DNA of 64,000 nt from Enterobacter ludwigii (GCF_001750725.1 NZ_CP017279.1:1488001-1552000), one strand, 5' to 3'. Counted from the first letter of the stretch, positions 8,323 to 18,158 are shown. The notes: generated by a model from the sequence alone, not told the origin. Translations and numbers: made by a program.

Positions 8323-9353
8323 CAGCCCAGCGCCTGGGCAGAGAAGTAACTCGCTTTCATACCCGGCGGGGCAATATTGTCGATCAGCATATATTCGCCA
8401 GGTGCATAGATAATCTCACCCAGCGTAAACACTGCTGCCGCAATGCCCCAGTAGACCAGGTTTTCCCCGGAGAGCATAAAACCGCCCAGACCCAGGACGA
8501 AGAAGAGTGTTCCCACCGTCATCAGCGGACGTATATTGGTGGCGGAGATCTTGCGACCGATAACGTATTGCAGGGTGACGACCACCGCAGCATTCACCGG
8601 CAGCACCACGGCGACCACGTTTTGCGCAAAGTTGCTGTCGGCATTCGCAGCCAGCACGTACTGCGAAATACAGCTGGCGAATGACCCGCCCACATACGAC
8701 GCCAGCAGGCCGGAAAGGGTGTACCAGAAGAGGGCGCGGTCTTTAAGCAGTACAGACGGTTGCCACGGCATTTTCTCTTCGGTGGCATCGAGCGCAACGC
8801 TTTTTTGCACGAAGAAATGGATAAAACCGAGCGGCAATGCGGCACAAAAAGCGGCCAGCCAGAACGGCAGCTGCAGGCTGTACATCACCAGTAAGGTGCC
8901 CACCGGCGGCCCGATCGTCCAGCCAATGTTCAGGAAGCTATAGTTTAGCGAGAAAACGCGCGCTTTTTGGCTCGAGGTCAGCACATCGGCAAACCAGGCC
9001 TTCAGCACCGTTGAAAATACCGAATAGGCGCAGTTAATCAGGGAAAAGAAGAGCACCACCAGCGTGACGTTATCCACCAGCGGGATAGCAACAAACCCGG
9101 CAATAAAGGCGACGATAGAAATCAGCATGTAGCGCTTTTTATCAAACTTATCGGCGAGGATGCCAAACCCCATACTGAATACCACACCGACGGTAAGCGC
9201 AATGGTCAGGGCATAACCAATATTCTCAACGCTCATATTAAATACGCGCGTGAGATAGATGGTCATAAACGGCAGCGTTGCCCCACGACCAATGGTTAAT
9301 AATAACGACGACGCCAGCAGCGCTGCGGTTGAGCGCCTGAGTGATGGTTTCAT
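8151..9353 (-). CDS. ydeE: MFS efflux transporter YdeE (altered C-terminus)
   Basis: Twelve-helix major facilitator transporter, 400 aa, matching E. coli YdeE (dipeptide and drug exporter) from MKPSLRRSTAALLASSLLLTIGRGATLPFMTIYL onward. The MFS loop 2-3 motif GFGILADKFDKKRYM is intact. The start is ATG at 9351-9353, preceded by AGGAAT; an upstream in-frame extension lacks similarity. The last membrane segment is present but the C-terminal tail is changed by the 146-bp duplication: seven residues (LGRRQTR plus junction) replace the expected MPKVA. The tail is cytoplasmic and short, so the pump may still work. It is convergent with zinT. Confidence 0.9.
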   Translation of the reverse strand: MKPSLRRSTAALLASSLLLTIGRGATLPFMTIYLTRVFNMSVENIGYALTIALTVGVVFSMGFGILADKFDKKRYMLISIVAFIAGFVAIPLVDNVTLVVLFFSLINCAYSVFSTVLKAWFADVLTSSQKARVFSLNYSFLNIGWTIGPPVGTLLVMYSLQLPFWLAAFCAALPLGFIHFFVQKSVALDATEEKMPWQPSVLLKDRALFWYTLSGLLASYVGGSFASCISQYVLAANADSNFAQNVVAVVLPVNAAVVVTLQYVIGRKISATNIRPLMTVGTLFFVLGLGGFMLSGENLVYWGIAAAVFTLGEIIYAPGEYMLIDNIAPPGMKASYFSAQALGWLGAAANPMITGIILTNLPHWSLFAIMMVAIVIAWLMILRGMSVKAWCESLGRRQTR

Positions 9354-9600
9354 ATTCCTGCCTGACAATTGCGTTTGTTTTTTTGAGCCGCAGAGATTCT
9401 GGCCGCGCTTGCTCGCCGCCATCCTGCAACGTGTATTATTTTAGGTATATATCAGGAGTATCACGACATAAGGGGCTTGTATAGCACCTAATTTATCCGT
9501 AATTGCTTCAGTTGACTGCCAGAAATAATGATCTTCTCGTGGCATGTTTTTTTCGTTACCTTGAAGTGTTTACAAAAATTTAATCATTCAGGGGCAGAGT

Positions 9601-10500
9601 ATGACGCGAAAAGACGGGCTGCTGGCGTTGCTGGTGGTCATCGTATGGGGTCTGAATTTTGTGGTCATCAAGCTTGGGTTGCATAACATGCCCCCACTCA
9701 TGCTGGCCGGTTTGCGTTTTCTGCTGGTGGCCTTCCCGGCGCTCTTCTTTGTCGCGCGCCCGAAAATTCCGTTCAGACTCTTACTGGGATACGGGCTGAC
9801 CATCAGCTTTGGCCAGTTCGCGTTTCTGTTCTGCGCCATTAAGTTCGGGATGCCCGCCGGTCTGGCTTCTCTGGTGTTACAGGCTCAGGCGTTCTTTACC
9901 ATCATTCTCGGGGCGTTTGTCTTTGGCGAGCGTCTGCAGGGTAAACAGCTGGCGGGGATCACCCTTGCGGTGTTCGGCGTGCTGGTGCTGATAGAAGCCA
10001 GCCTGAACGGGCAGCACGTGGCGTTACTGGGCTTTATGTTAACGCTGGCGGCGGGGCTGAGCTGGGCCTGCGGGAATATCTTCAACAAGCTAATTATGCA
10101 GCATGAGGCGCGCCCGAAGGTGATGTCGCTGGTGGTCTGGAGCGCCTTGATCCCCATTGTTCCGTTTATGGTTGCGGCGCTCATTTTTGATGGGCCGGAT
10201 GTGATGCTGAAAAGCCTGGTGGAAATCGATCTCACCACCATTTTATCGCTGATCTACCTGGCATTTGTGGCCACCATTATTGGTTACGGGATCTGGGGAT
10301 CGCTGCTGGGTCGCTACGAAACCTGGCGCGTGGCGCCGTTATCCCTGCTGGTTCCGGTGGTAGGGTTGGCCAGCGCCGCGCTGTTGCTCGATGAAAAGCT
10401 GAGTGCGCTGCAGCTGCTGGGGGCCGTGCTGATCATGGCCGGGCTGTACATCAACGTGTTTGGTTTGCGCGTGCGTCGGGTAACGCGGGCAAGAGGATAG
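9601..10500 (+). CDS. eamA: O-acetylserine/cysteine exporter EamA
   Basis: Ten-helix drug/metabolite transporter, 299 aa, near-identical in pattern to E. coli EamA (YdeD), which exports cysteine-pathway metabolites. Two EamA repeats are visible, about residues 5-138 and 150-288, beginning LLALLVVIVWGLNFVVIKLGL and ending PVVGLASAALLLDEKLSALQLLGAVLIMAGLYINVFGL. It is convergent with the marRAB operon and shares its terminator. The ribosome site is AGGGGC. Confidence 0.93.
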   Translation: MTRKDGLLALLVVIVWGLNFVVIKLGLHNMPPLMLAGLRFLLVAFPALFFVARPKIPFRLLLGYGLTISFGQFAFLFCAIKFGMPAGLASLVLQAQAFFTIILGAFVFGERLQGKQLAGITLAVFGVLVLIEASLNGQHVALLGFMLTLAAGLSWACGNIFNKLIMQHEARPKVMSLVVWSALIPIVPFMVAALIFDGPDVMLKSLVEIDLTTILSLIYLAFVATIIGYGIWGSLLGRYETWRVAPLSLLVPVVGLASAALLLDEKLSALQLLGAVLIMAGLYINVFGLRVRRVTRARG

Positions 10501-10511
10501 GCATAAAAAAA

Positions 10512-10529
10512 GCCCCGCATCCGCGGGGC
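10512..10529 (-). terminator. Rho-independent terminator of marRAB and eamA
   Basis: Stem GCCCCGC / GCGGGGC with a 4-nt loop, flanked by seven A on the left and five A on the right of the + strand. On the minus strand it is a textbook terminator (GC stem then seven T) for marRAB. Confidence 0.85.
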
Positions 10530-10538
10530 AAAAACGAA

Positions 10539-10757
10539 TCAGAAGCTGTGCTGATTATAATAAGGCACGCCTAACTCGTCGGATTTGTCACTACCAGCAC
10601 CCATGTGGTTGAAGTCATAAGGTGACTGGTCATGTGCTGACGGCAAAATCATCGTGTCACGATTATTTTGCTGCGTTGCACGAGGGGTTTGCTCCGCGAA
10701 GGTCTGGCTGGAAAACAGCACCAGCAAGGCGAGGGCGGCGGAGGCTGTAACTTTCAT
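10539..10757 (-). CDS. marB: Multiple antibiotic resistance protein MarB
   Basis: Small periplasmic protein, 72 aa, third gene of marRAB. A signal peptide MKVTASAALALLVLFSSQTFA is followed by a short, polar, poorly conserved tail ending PYYNQHSF. In E. coli MarB lowers marA expression indirectly; its mechanism is not known. It follows marA on the same strand and ends at the shared terminator. Confidence 0.85.
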   Translation of the reverse strand: MKVTASAALALLVLFSSQTFAEQTPRATQQNNRDTMILPSAHDQSPYDFNHMGAGSDKSDELGVPYYNQHSF

Positions 10758-10789
10758 GATTTCCTCGGTTACGTCTTTACAGGCGATGA

Positions 10790-11176
10790 TTAACTACAAT
10801 GTTTTAGTGGATACAGGTATCGGGATTCACCCGGCACGCTGGTAATACGGTATTTGTGAGGCGGCACGTCGAAGTAGTTCTTAAACGTACGCGTCAGGGT
10901 TTGCTGTGATTCAAAACCGTAACGTTCCGCCAGATAAAGGATCGGCTCATTGCTTTCTTTCAGCTTCTGGGCAATTTCCGTCAGCTTGCGGCTGCGAATA
11001 TATTGACCTAATGAATGGCCGGTCTCTTTTTTGAACATCCGTTGCAGGTGCCATTTGGAGTAACCTGAACGCTCTGACACTTTTTCAAGGGAGAGCGGCG
11101 ATTCCAGGTTATCTTCGATCCAGTCCAAAATGCTATGAATAGTAATAGCGTCAGTATTGCGTCTGGACATCGTCAT
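10790..11176 (-). CDS. marA: AraC-family activator MarA
   Basis: Transcriptional activator of the mar/sox/rob regulon, 128 aa, two helix-turn-helix motifs: [25 protein letters not shown] and [25 protein letters not shown]. It is almost identical to E. coli MarA through PPHKYR and diverges in the tail ([18 protein letters not shown]). The start could be the first ATG (11176) or the second two codons on; the second matches the mature E. coli form. It lies 14 bp after marR in the marRAB operon. Confidence 0.95.
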   Translation of the reverse strand: MTMSRRNTDAITIHSILDWIEDNLESPLSLEKVSERSGYSKWHLQRMFKKETGHSLGQYIRSRKLTEIAQKLKESNEPILYLAERYGFESQQTLTRTFKNYFDVPPHKYRITSVPGESRYLYPLKHCS

Positions 11177-11190
11177 ACCTCTTTTTCTGT

Positions 11191-11625
11191 TTACGGCAGT
11201 ATTTTCTTAAGCAAAAGCTCAAGCGTTGCCACTTCATCTGCCGTTAAGTTTTTTGTTAGTTCCTGATGCAGTGTTTGTCCTACTAGTTGATGACATTGCT
11301 CGCACATCGCCGCGCCATCGCTGGTGAGTTTCACCAGGACGCCGCGTTTGTCATTCGGGTTAGGGCTTCGTTCTATCCATCCTTTGCAAACGAGACGATC
11401 GAGCATGCGGGTTAGCGCACCCAGATCGACAGAGAGCACCTTTTTCAGCTCAACCGGCGTGATACACACTTCGCAGCGAATGGAGCACAGCACTTTGAAC
11501 TGCGTGGCGGTGATATCCAGCGGTGACAGATAGTCATTGAGCAGGCGATCTTTTTTCTGGTTAACCATATGAATAAGACGACCCAGCGGAATAATGTCGT
11601 TAAAGAGATCACTGGTGCTTTTCAC
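11191..11625 (-). CDS. marR: Multiple antibiotic resistance repressor MarR
   Basis: Winged-helix repressor of marRAB, 144 aa, GTG start at 11623-11625 as in E. coli; upstream in-frame ATG would run through the operator. The DNA-binding region [47 protein letters not shown] is intact, and the copper-responsive cysteine corresponding to E. coli C80 is present in LDRLVCKGW. Phenolic ligands or copper oxidation release it from marO, raising MarA. Nothing in the sequence suggests loss of function. Confidence 0.95.
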   Translation of the reverse strand: MKSTSDLFNDIIPLGRLIHMVNQKKDRLLNDYLSPLDITATQFKVLCSIRCEVCITPVELKKVLSVDLGALTRMLDRLVCKGWIERSPNPNDKRGVLVKLTSDGAAMCEQCHQLVGQTLHQELTKNLTADEVATLELLLKKILP

Positions 11626-11630
11626 AATGG

Positions 11631-11689
11631 TTGCCCTGGCAAGTAGTTTAGTCACGGCAGATATTATTGCTCAGGCAAGTATAAGTCAA
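11631..11689 (-). promoter_or_regulatory. marO: promoter with two MarR sites
   Basis: Two related 15-mers, TTGCCCTGGCAAGTA (11631-11645) and TTGCTCAGGCAAGTA (11667-11681) on the + strand, match MarR sites II and I. On the minus strand, TTGACT (complement of 11684-11689) and TAATAT 17 bp on form -35 and -10 elements; site I lies between them. Confidence 0.88.
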
Positions 11690-11705
11690 CTGAATGGATC
11701 AGCGG

Positions 11706-11724
11706 ATGCCACGAATTGCTAAAA
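11706..11724 (-). promoter_or_regulatory. marbox upstream of the marRAB promoter
   Basis: ATGCCACGAATTGCTAAAA at 11706-11724 matches the E. coli mar marbox as remembered (GCAC-like core then TGCTAAA) at the same relation to the -35 element, so MarA/SoxS/Rob autoactivation is likely conserved. Confidence 0.75.
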
Positions 11725-11881
11725 CGTTTCATGAACTTTTTTTGCATGCTTTCAATTCAAATAGATAACGAAGGGTTATCGTTAATGACCGTAAATAATC
11801 GTTACGTTGAGCGAATGGCTGAACGTCACACTTTCACCCTATAATTGCGGTGATAAACATGGATAAGGACAACGACGCACT

Positions 11882-12547
11882 ATGTTGGATTTGATTAAAG
11901 CAATTGGTCTGGGGCTGGTGGTATTGCTGCCGTTGGCTAACCCGCTAACGACGGTTGCGCTCTTCCTGGGGCTGGCAGGGAACATGAACAGCGCCGAGCG
12001 TAACCATCAGTCGATGATGGCCTCGGTCTATGTGTTTGCCATCATGATGGTGGCTTACTACGCCGGACAGCTGGTGATGAACACCTTCGGAATCTCCATC
12101 CCGGGTCTGCGTATTGCTGGCGGACTGATTGTTGCCTTCATCGGGTTCCGTATGCTGTTCCCTGCGCAGAAAGCGCATGAGTCACCTGAGGCCAAAAGCA
12201 AATCCGAAGAGCTGGAAACCGAGCCCAGCGCGAATATTGCTTTTGTCCCGCTGGCGATGCCCAGTACGGCGGGGCCAGGAACGATTGCGATGATCATCAG
12301 CTCCGCGTCAACGGTGCGGGATGGCGCGACCTTCCCGGACTGGGTCATTACGGTTGCGCCCCCGCTGATTTTTGCACTGATTGGTATCATCGTATGGGCA
12401 TCCTTGCGCAGTTCAGGCGCGATCATGCGCTGGGTCGGTAAGGGCGGTATTGAGGCGATTTCCCGCCTGATGGGCTTCTTACTGGTGTGTATGGGCGTGC
12501 AGTTTATTATCAACGGTGTGCTGGAGATTATTAAGACGTACCATTAA
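11882..12547 (+). CDS. marC: MarC-family membrane protein
   Basis: Six-helix inner-membrane protein, 221 aa, divergent from marRAB, the conserved arrangement. It begins [31 protein letters not shown], with [23 protein letters not shown] in the middle (family signature PGTI) and ends [14 protein letters not shown]. Despite the name, E. coli MarC is not needed for multidrug resistance; its transport role is unknown. Confidence 0.93.
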   Translation: MLDLIKAIGLGLVVLLPLANPLTTVALFLGLAGNMNSAERNHQSMMASVYVFAIMMVAYYAGQLVMNTFGISIPGLRIAGGLIVAFIGFRMLFPAQKAHESPEAKSKSEELETEPSANIAFVPLAMPSTAGPGTIAMIISSASTVRDGATFPDWVITVAPPLIFALIGIIVWASLRSSGAIMRWVGKGGIEAISRLMGFLLVCMGVQFIINGVLEIIKTYH

Positions 12548-12565
12548 TCACCCGCCCGGTAATGC

Positions 12566-12591
12566 AAAACGGCAACCTCGGTTGCCGTTTT
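12566..12591. terminator. Bidirectional terminator between marC and sotB
   Basis: Stem CGGCAAC / GTTGCCG with a CTCG loop, flanked by AAAA and TTTT, so it can terminate both convergent genes. Confidence 0.85.
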
Positions 12592-12605
12592 ACGTTGACT
12601 GCGGT

Positions 12606-13802
12606 CTACCCGTGATGGGCCTGTTCTTCCAGTGCGACCGGCCATTTACGGAAGATGAGCAGGGACCAGATGAGCGCCACCAGTGCCGGAATGGCACCCA
12701 GATAGCCAATCGCAGACATCGACACGTGAAGGCTAATCTGATTTCCCAGCAGCGCGCCCGCGCCAATACCAAGATTGAAAATCCCCGAGAACAGTGACAT
12801 CGCCACATCCGTTGCGTCCGGGGCGAGGGCCAGCACCTTCACCTGCATACCCAGACCGATAATCATGATCGCCACTCCCCAGAACAGGCTCAGGACGGCC
12901 AGATGACCCTCGCTGCCCGCCGCTGGCATGAGTAACACCAGGCACGCCAGCAGTAAACCAATGGCGCTGCTGACCAGCGCCGACGCGTGCTGATTGCCGA
13001 GCTTACCAAACAGAATACTGCCAATAATGCCCGCGCCCCCCAGGATCAACAGCAGAACGGTGGCAAAGTTGGCGCTAAAGCCGGCCACGACCTGAACGAA
13101 CGGCTCAATATAGCTGTAGGCGGTGTAATGTGCCGTGACCACAATGACCGTCAGCAAATAGATACTCAGCAATGCCGGACGACGCATTAACAGCGGCAGG
13201 CTTTTCAGCGAGCCGGAGTGTTCGCTTGGCAGCTTCGGCAGCAGTTTAATCAGGCAGACCAGGGTGATCATTGCCCCCATGCCGATAGCGAAGAACGTGG
13301 TTCGCCAGCCAAAGTATTGCCCAACGATACGGCCAATCGGCAGGCCCAGTACCATAGCCAGTGCCGTGCCGGTGGCTATCAGGCTCAGCGCCTGCGCGCG
13401 TTTTCCCGCAGGTGCCAGGCGGATGGCCAGTGACGCGGTGATCGACCAGAATACGGCATGGGCAAAGGCGATACCGACGCGGCTGATGACCAGCACCGTA
13501 AAGTTCCACGCCAGAAACGACAGGACGTGGCTGACGATAAACAGGGCAAACAGCCCGATCAGCAGCTTTCGCCGTTCCATCTGGCTGGTCAGCAGCATAA
13601 ACGGCAGTGACATCAGTGCCACCACCCAGGCATAGATGGTCAACATAATGCCCACCTGCGCGGTTTCCATCTGGAAACTTTCAGCGATGTCAGACAACAG
13701 CCCAACCGGAACAAATTCTGTGGTATTAAAAATAAACGCGGCAATTGCCAGCGTGACCACGCGTAGCCACGCGACTCTGCGGGTAACTGTGTTCGTTGTC
13801 AT
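12606..13802 (-). CDS. sotB: Sugar efflux transporter SotB
   Basis: Twelve-helix MFS exporter (YdeA), 398 aa, exporting arabinose, IPTG and similar sugars in E. coli. [40 protein letters not shown] matches E. coli SotB nearly residue for residue, and [50 protein letters not shown] is the conserved central region. It is convergent with marC as in E. coli. Confidence 0.93.
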   Translation of the reverse strand: MTTNTVTRRVAWLRVVTLAIAAFIFNTTEFVPVGLLSDIAESFQMETAQVGIMLTIYAWVVALMSLPFMLLTSQMERRKLLIGLFALFIVSHVLSFLAWNFTVLVISRVGIAFAHAVFWSITASLAIRLAPAGKRAQALSLIATGTALAMVLGLPIGRIVGQYFGWRTTFFAIGMGAMITLVCLIKLLPKLPSEHSGSLKSLPLLMRRPALLSIYLLTVIVVTAHYTAYSYIEPFVQVVAGFSANFATVLLLILGGAGIIGSILFGKLGNQHASALVSSAIGLLLACLVLLMPAAGSEGHLAVLSLFWGVAIMIIGLGMQVKVLALAPDATDVAMSLFSGIFNLGIGAGALLGNQISLHVSMSAIGYLGAIPALVALIWSLLIFRKWPVALEEQAHHG

Positions 13803-13979
13803 AGCGATGTCGGAGATTCGTTGCTGAAAAGAAGAGGAGACGATCTTAAAACGTCAACCGGCGAAAACTCAACCATTATGTGATGCAGATCTCAAAATTC
13901 ACCTGGTAAAAGCGGTAGCCGGGGGCATGGTTTTCATTGAATATAAAAGAACATCACAACAAAAACAGGCGGTAAGACA

Positions 13980-14768
13980 ATGCAGGAGATTGATTTTTAT
14001 CTGGTAGATGCGTTCAGCAATGCCTCTTTTGGTGGAAACCCGGCGGCCGTGTGCCCGTTAGACGCATGGTTGCCTGATGAGACACTGCTCAGAATGGCAC
14101 AGCAGCATAATCAGTCGGAAACCGCGTTTTTCGTCTGCAGTAAAGCGGGAATTGAGTTACGCTGGTTTACCACCCTTACCGAAGTCAACCTTTGCGGACA
14201 TGCCACACTGGCAGCCGCGTACGTCCTGTTTAATGAACTCAACTATCCTGACCCGCGTATCCACTTTGATACCGCCTCTGGCCAGCTGACGGTTAGCCGG
14301 GAAGGGGACTGGATAACGCTGGACTTTCCGGCATGCCCGACGCAGGAAGAGACGCCCCCGCCGGCGATGCTTGCGGCGCTGGGGATCGGCCATTACGTTG
14401 AGGCCCGTAAGGGGCGAGCCTGGGTGGTGGTTCTGGAAAACCGCCAGCAGGTTGAGGCGCTTGCGCCGAATATCTCGGCAATGACGCCTGGCGAACATAA
14501 GGTCAGCGTGACGGCGCGGGGAGAGGGGGATTATGATTTTGTGAGCCGCTTTTTCTCACCGGGAGTTGCCGTCTGGGAAGATCCGGTCACCGGATCCGCG
14601 CATACAATGCTTATTCCCTACTGGAGTGAAAAACTGGGTAAAACAGCGATGTTTGCCCGCCAGGTGTCGGCTCGTGGCGGTGATATGCGCTGCGAACTGA
14701 AAGGTTCACGCGTGCTGATGAGCGGGCAGGCCTCGTTGTATCTGAAAGGCACCGTCTTTCTGCGCTAA
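13980..14768 (+). CDS. PhzF-family isomerase/epimerase, copy 1
   Basis: Two-lobed PhzF fold, 262 aa. The catalytic glutamate is in QHNQSETAFFV, the CGHATLAAAYV motif and the second-half DPVTGSAHTMLIPYWSEKLGK are all present. It is about 70 percent identical by eye to the next gene and starts with the same MQEIDFYLVDAFS, so the two are tandem duplicates 27 bp apart, probably co-transcribed. PhzF proteins isomerise cyclic or amino-acid-derived substrates; the substrate here is unknown. It differs from E. coli YddE and is not its simple orthologue. Confidence 0.88.
   Translation: MQEIDFYLVDAFSNASFGGNPAAVCPLDAWLPDETLLRMAQQHNQSETAFFVCSKAGIELRWFTTLTEVNLCGHATLAAAYVLFNELNYPDPRIHFDTASGQLTVSREGDWITLDFPACPTQEETPPPAMLAALGIGHYVEARKGRAWVVVLENRQQVEALAPNISAMTPGEHKVSVTARGEGDYDFVSRFFSPGVAVWEDPVTGSAHTMLIPYWSEKLGKTAMFARQVSARGGDMRCELKGSRVLMSGQASLYLKGTVFLR
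14299..14306 (+). other. KOPS motif GGGAAGGG, + strand
   Basis: Matches the FtsK orienting sequence GGGNAGGG and points rightward, toward dif at 39.8 kb. Confidence 0.6.
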
Positions 14769-14795
14769 ATAACCATAACAAAAGAGGAAGAGACA

Positions 14796-15596
14796 ATGCA
14801 GGAAATTGATTTCTATCTGGTCGATGCCTTCAGCGACAGGGCGTTTGGCGGCAACGCAGCGGCGGTTTGCCCCCTGGAAGAGTGGCTGCCGGACGAGACG
14901 CTGCTCAACATGGCGCAACAGCACAATCAGTCTGAGACGGCCTTTTTCGTACGCACTGACGGCGGATTCGAGCTGCGCTGGTTCACTACCCTTGACGAAA
15001 TTAACCTGTGTGGACATGCCACACTGGCGGCATCGCATGTCATTTTCGAATACCTTGATTATCCACACACGGAAATCACCTTCACCACCCGTTTCGTCGG
15101 CGAGCTGACGGTAAAACGCAGCGGTGACTGGTTGACGCTCAACTTCCCGGCCTGGCCGACGGTGGTCGTCGATAATCCGCCAGCGCTGCTGTTGAGCGCG
15201 CTGGGCATTGAGCGGGCAAAAGAGGTGCGTGTCGGGCGCGACTACATGGTGGTGCTGGAGAACCAGCAGCAGGTAGAGGCCCTTACGCCGGATATCTCAG
15301 CAATGATTCCGCTGGATAAGATGGTCTGCGTCACGGCACCGGGCGATGAATATGACTTCGTCAGCCGCTTCTTCTGTCCGGGAGAAGGGGTGCCGGAAGA
15401 TCCGGTCACGGGGTCCACTCACAGCATGTTGATTCCCTACTGGAGCGAAAAGCTGGGCAAAACCGTGCTGAACGCGCGCCAGGTCTCGCGACGGGGCGGG
15501 GATTTACGCTGTGAGCTGGCGGGGGAGCGGGTGTTAATCGGCGGTCAGGCCACCCTGTATCTGAAAGGGCATATCTATTTACGCCAGGCGATGTAA
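14796..15596 (+). CDS. PhzF-family isomerase/epimerase, copy 2
   Basis: Paralogue of the preceding gene, 266 aa, with its own ribosome site (AAGAGGAAGAG). The catalytic region QHNQSETAFFV, CGHATLAASHV, and EDPVTGSTHSMLIPYWSEKLGK are intact. Divergence is concentrated at residues 95-125 (FTTRFVGELTVKRSGDW here) and in the middle of the protein, which would alter the substrate pocket between the lobes more than the fold. A hairpin follows. Separate substrates or a heterodimer are both possible. Confidence 0.88.
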   Translation: MQEIDFYLVDAFSDRAFGGNAAAVCPLEEWLPDETLLNMAQQHNQSETAFFVRTDGGFELRWFTTLDEINLCGHATLAASHVIFEYLDYPHTEITFTTRFVGELTVKRSGDWLTLNFPAWPTVVVDNPPALLLSALGIERAKEVRVGRDYMVVLENQQQVEALTPDISAMIPLDKMVCVTAPGDEYDFVSRFFCPGEGVPEDPVTGSTHSMLIPYWSEKLGKTVLNARQVSRRGGDLRCELAGERVLIGGQATLYLKGHIYLRQAM

Positions 15597-15609
15597 GCCA
15601 GGAATGGGA

Positions 15610-15640
15610 CACCGTCATTTCATCATCGGGAATGACGGTG
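15610..15640. terminator. Hairpin between phzF copy 2 and the NmrA gene
   Basis: Ten-base stem CACCGTCATT / AATGACGGTG with an 11-nt loop between convergent genes; no strong T-run, so terminator status is tentative. Confidence 0.5.
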
Positions 15641-15647
15641 GCTTGCG

Positions 15648-16610
15648 TTAATCAAACGTTCGTTTTTCCCCCTGCCAGCCAGACGTAATCAGAAATTCAC
15701 GCCACGTTAAGGTGGCAGGGTTTATGGTTCTGCTCCAGGTAAGATCCCGGTCTTTTCCGTAATAGCCGTAGTTCACGGCATATTCCGTCATGCCGGTAAT
15801 TTCACTGACCAGTGCCGCGTTGTCTGCGAAATCGGGGAAGTGGTGAAGGAGGGCTTCTCGCGTGTAGGCTGAGCAATACCGGGCTTTTATGCCGGTGACC
15901 TCCGTGAAGGTTTCCACCATCTCACGCGGCGAAAGACACTCACCGACAACGGGTAACGTCATGCCGTTGTAGTGTTCGGGGTTATCGAACATCTCAAGCA
16001 CCGCAGGGCCGGTTGCCGTGAGCGGATCGACAAAGGGCGCCCGAACGTCTTCCGGGAGATAGAGGGGAAAGATCAGCTCGTCGCCTTCTTTACGCGGCGG
16101 ATAATATTCTGCCAGATTGGTGTAAAAGAACGCCAGTTGAATAAACGACGCGCTGACGGGGAGTGTGCGGATGTACTCCTCAATTCGGCCCTTATCGCTG
16201 AAATGAGGAGCCCATAGAGTTCCGCCCGTTATTCTCTCGACGTTTTCCAGACTGCTGAAGACAAGGTGCTTTACGCCGGCGTTGACGGCGGCATCTGCAA
16301 GCCTGTAACCCAGCGCCGTTTCACCCGTTGGCATCTGCGTCGATACGGGGATGAAACCCGGTGTCATGAGAAACGCTCCGTCTGACTCGGCAAACGCCCC
16401 GATCAGATGCGCATCATTGCCCGTCTGAAGGGTGATTTGTCTCAGTTCAGCGCCCCGTTCCGCCAGCTGTTTCGCCGCAGGAGAGTCCGTGTTTTGCGTT
16501 AAGGCGCGCACCCGATAGCGCCCACTTTGCAGCAGGGTTGTGGTTACGCTACGTCCTTGTTTACTGGTGGCACCAAAAACTGTTATGAGTGGTTTTTTAT
16601 CATACGACAT
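15648..16610 (-). CDS. NmrA-like NAD(P)-binding protein
   Basis: Atypical short-chain dehydrogenase of the NmrA/HSCARG group, 320 aa. The N-terminal dinucleotide loop is ITVFGATSKQGRSVTTTLLQSG, followed by RYRVRALTQN and the NmrA-type LVFSSLENVERITGG. The classical catalytic YxxxK is not evident, as in regulators that sense NADPH rather than reduce a substrate. It is divergent from a LysR regulator 93 bp away, a common arrangement in which the LysR protein controls the dehydrogenase-like gene. Confidence 0.82.
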   Translation of the reverse strand: MSYDKKPLITVFGATSKQGRSVTTTLLQSGRYRVRALTQNTDSPAAKQLAERGAELRQITLQTGNDAHLIGAFAESDGAFLMTPGFIPVSTQMPTGETALGYRLADAAVNAGVKHLVFSSLENVERITGGTLWAPHFSDKGRIEEYIRTLPVSASFIQLAFFYTNLAEYYPPRKEGDELIFPLYLPEDVRAPFVDPLTATGPAVLEMFDNPEHYNGMTLPVVGECLSPREMVETFTEVTGIKARYCSAYTREALLHHFPDFADNAALVSEITGMTEYAVNYGYYGKDRDLTWSRTINPATLTWREFLITSGWQGEKRTFD

Positions 16611-16702
16611 TTCATTCTCGCTCTGTGTTGTTGCGGTAGTGCATTATCGGAATGCGGGCGGCGAGCGTGAAATCGATTTATTTCTTACATGATATCCATC
16701 CT

Positions 16703-17614
16703 ATGAATACCAAAAAGCCTGACGTAAACCTGCTGCTGACTCTGGAAGCGCTGGTCGCGGAGCAAAATGTCACCAGGGCCGCCAGCCGGCTTTGTCTTAG
16801 CCAGCCTGCCGTCAGCGCGCAGCTTAACCGGCTGAGGGGGATGTTTAACGATCCGTTATTGATCCCGGGGCGCAGGGGGATGACGCCAACCCCTAAAGCT
16901 CTTGAGCTGATGGCGACGCTTGGCGGGGCGCTGGCAAAAATACGGGATACGCTGCAATCACATGAGGACTTTGATCCGCTGCACGATTCGCTAACGGTCT
17001 CTCTGGCCTGTACTGATTACGTGCAGGCCGCGGTCATTATGCCGCTGATTGTGACCCTGCAAGAGATTGCCCCCGGCGTGCGTATTGCTGTCAGGAATTA
17101 CGATCCGCATCAACTGGCCCATCAACTGAGCTCAGGCGATGTTGATGCTGCCATAGCCACGCCAGACCCTGCGCAGGCGCAGCTCAGAACGCAACATCTT
17201 TATGACGAATCGTACGTGCTTATCGGACGCCCTCAGCATCCCGAACTTAACGACCAACTGACAATGGAAGCGTTCGCAAAACTTGAGCATCTTATCGTGT
17301 CCCCGTCGGGAGGCGGTTTTACCACGCCGATGGATGTCATGCTGGCGGAGTCAGGGTTGCAACGTAAGGTTGCGGTGTCTGCGGCATCATTTCTGTTTGT
17401 TCTCGGCATGGTGCAGATGAGCCATCTGGTAGCACTTGTGCCCCGACGATTGATTATGGGAACCATTAACCCGCTCACCGCGGTGGAACTCCCCTGGCTG
17501 AAAGAGACGTTTGACGTCAGTCTTATCTGGCATGAACGCAGCCATAACCACGCCGGACATCGCTGGTTAAGGGATACCCTCGTCAGCCTGAACCGCAATG
17601 CTGATATAAGTTAA
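16703..17614 (+). CDS. LysR-family regulator
   Basis: Regulator of 303 aa. The N-terminal helix-turn-helix is NVTRAASRLCLSQPAVSAQLNRLRGMFNDPLLI, of the NodD/LeuO-like branch (note FNDPLLIPGRRGMTPT). The effector domain follows from about residue 95. The start is ATG 16703 (MNTKKPDVNLLLTLEALV), the usual family opening; an upstream in-frame start would extend into the promoter region shared with the NmrA gene. Likely target is that divergent gene, by position only. Confidence 0.87.
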   Translation: MNTKKPDVNLLLTLEALVAEQNVTRAASRLCLSQPAVSAQLNRLRGMFNDPLLIPGRRGMTPTPKALELMATLGGALAKIRDTLQSHEDFDPLHDSLTVSLACTDYVQAAVIMPLIVTLQEIAPGVRIAVRNYDPHQLAHQLSSGDVDAAIATPDPAQAQLRTQHLYDESYVLIGRPQHPELNDQLTMEAFAKLEHLIVSPSGGGFTTPMDVMLAESGLQRKVAVSAASFLFVLGMVQMSHLVALVPRRLIMGTINPLTAVELPWLKETFDVSLIWHERSHNHAGHRWLRDTLVSLNRNADIS

Positions 17615-17675
17615 CGGTATGAAGCACGTGTGCAGGGCTGCGCTATGTTGAAATAAAAACAACAAGGAGCCCGCC

Positions 17676-18158
17676 ATGTATTCCATTACCGCTGAATCTG
17701 CACATCACCCTGATATTTTGCATCTGATTGCCGCGCTTGACCGCTATCAGAGCGAACTCTATCCCGCTGAAAGTAACCACCTGCTCGATCTGACCGAACT
17801 GCCGACAGCCTCGCTGATCCTGATGATTATTCGGGACCGGCAGCTTCATGCCGTCGGGTGTGGTGCCGTGGTGCTCAACGGCGACGGGACCGGTGAAATG
17901 AAACGGGTGTATATCGATCCGGCTCATCGCGGGCAACATCTCGGCGAGATGCTGCTGGCGGCGCTGGAAGATGAAGCCCTGAGCCGTCACTGCCACACGC
18001 TTCGCCTGGAGACGGGCATCCGGCAACATGCCGCCGTCCGTCTGTATGAGCAGTGCGGCTATGAGCAACGTCCGGCGTTTCCGCCGTATGTTGATGACCC
18101 GCTGAGCCTGTTTATGGAGAAGGCACTGGTGGTTGACGTTCGTTTAGCAGCGCTATAA
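17676..18158 (+). CDS. GNAT-family N-acetyltransferase
   Basis: 160 aa. The acetyl-CoA loop is visible in [27 protein letters not shown] (R/Q-x-x-G-x-G/A type) and the last third has [14 protein letters not shown]. The start has a good ribosome site (AAGGAG). Its 3' end overlaps the convergent ptrR gene by 47 bp. Substrate unknown. Confidence 0.85.
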   Translation: MYSITAESAHHPDILHLIAALDRYQSELYPAESNHLLDLTELPTASLILMIIRDRQLHAVGCGAVVLNGDGTGEMKRVYIDPAHRGQHLGEMLLAALEDEALSRHCHTLRLETGIRQHAAVRLYEQCGYEQRPAFPPYVDDPLSLFMEKALVVDVRLAAL

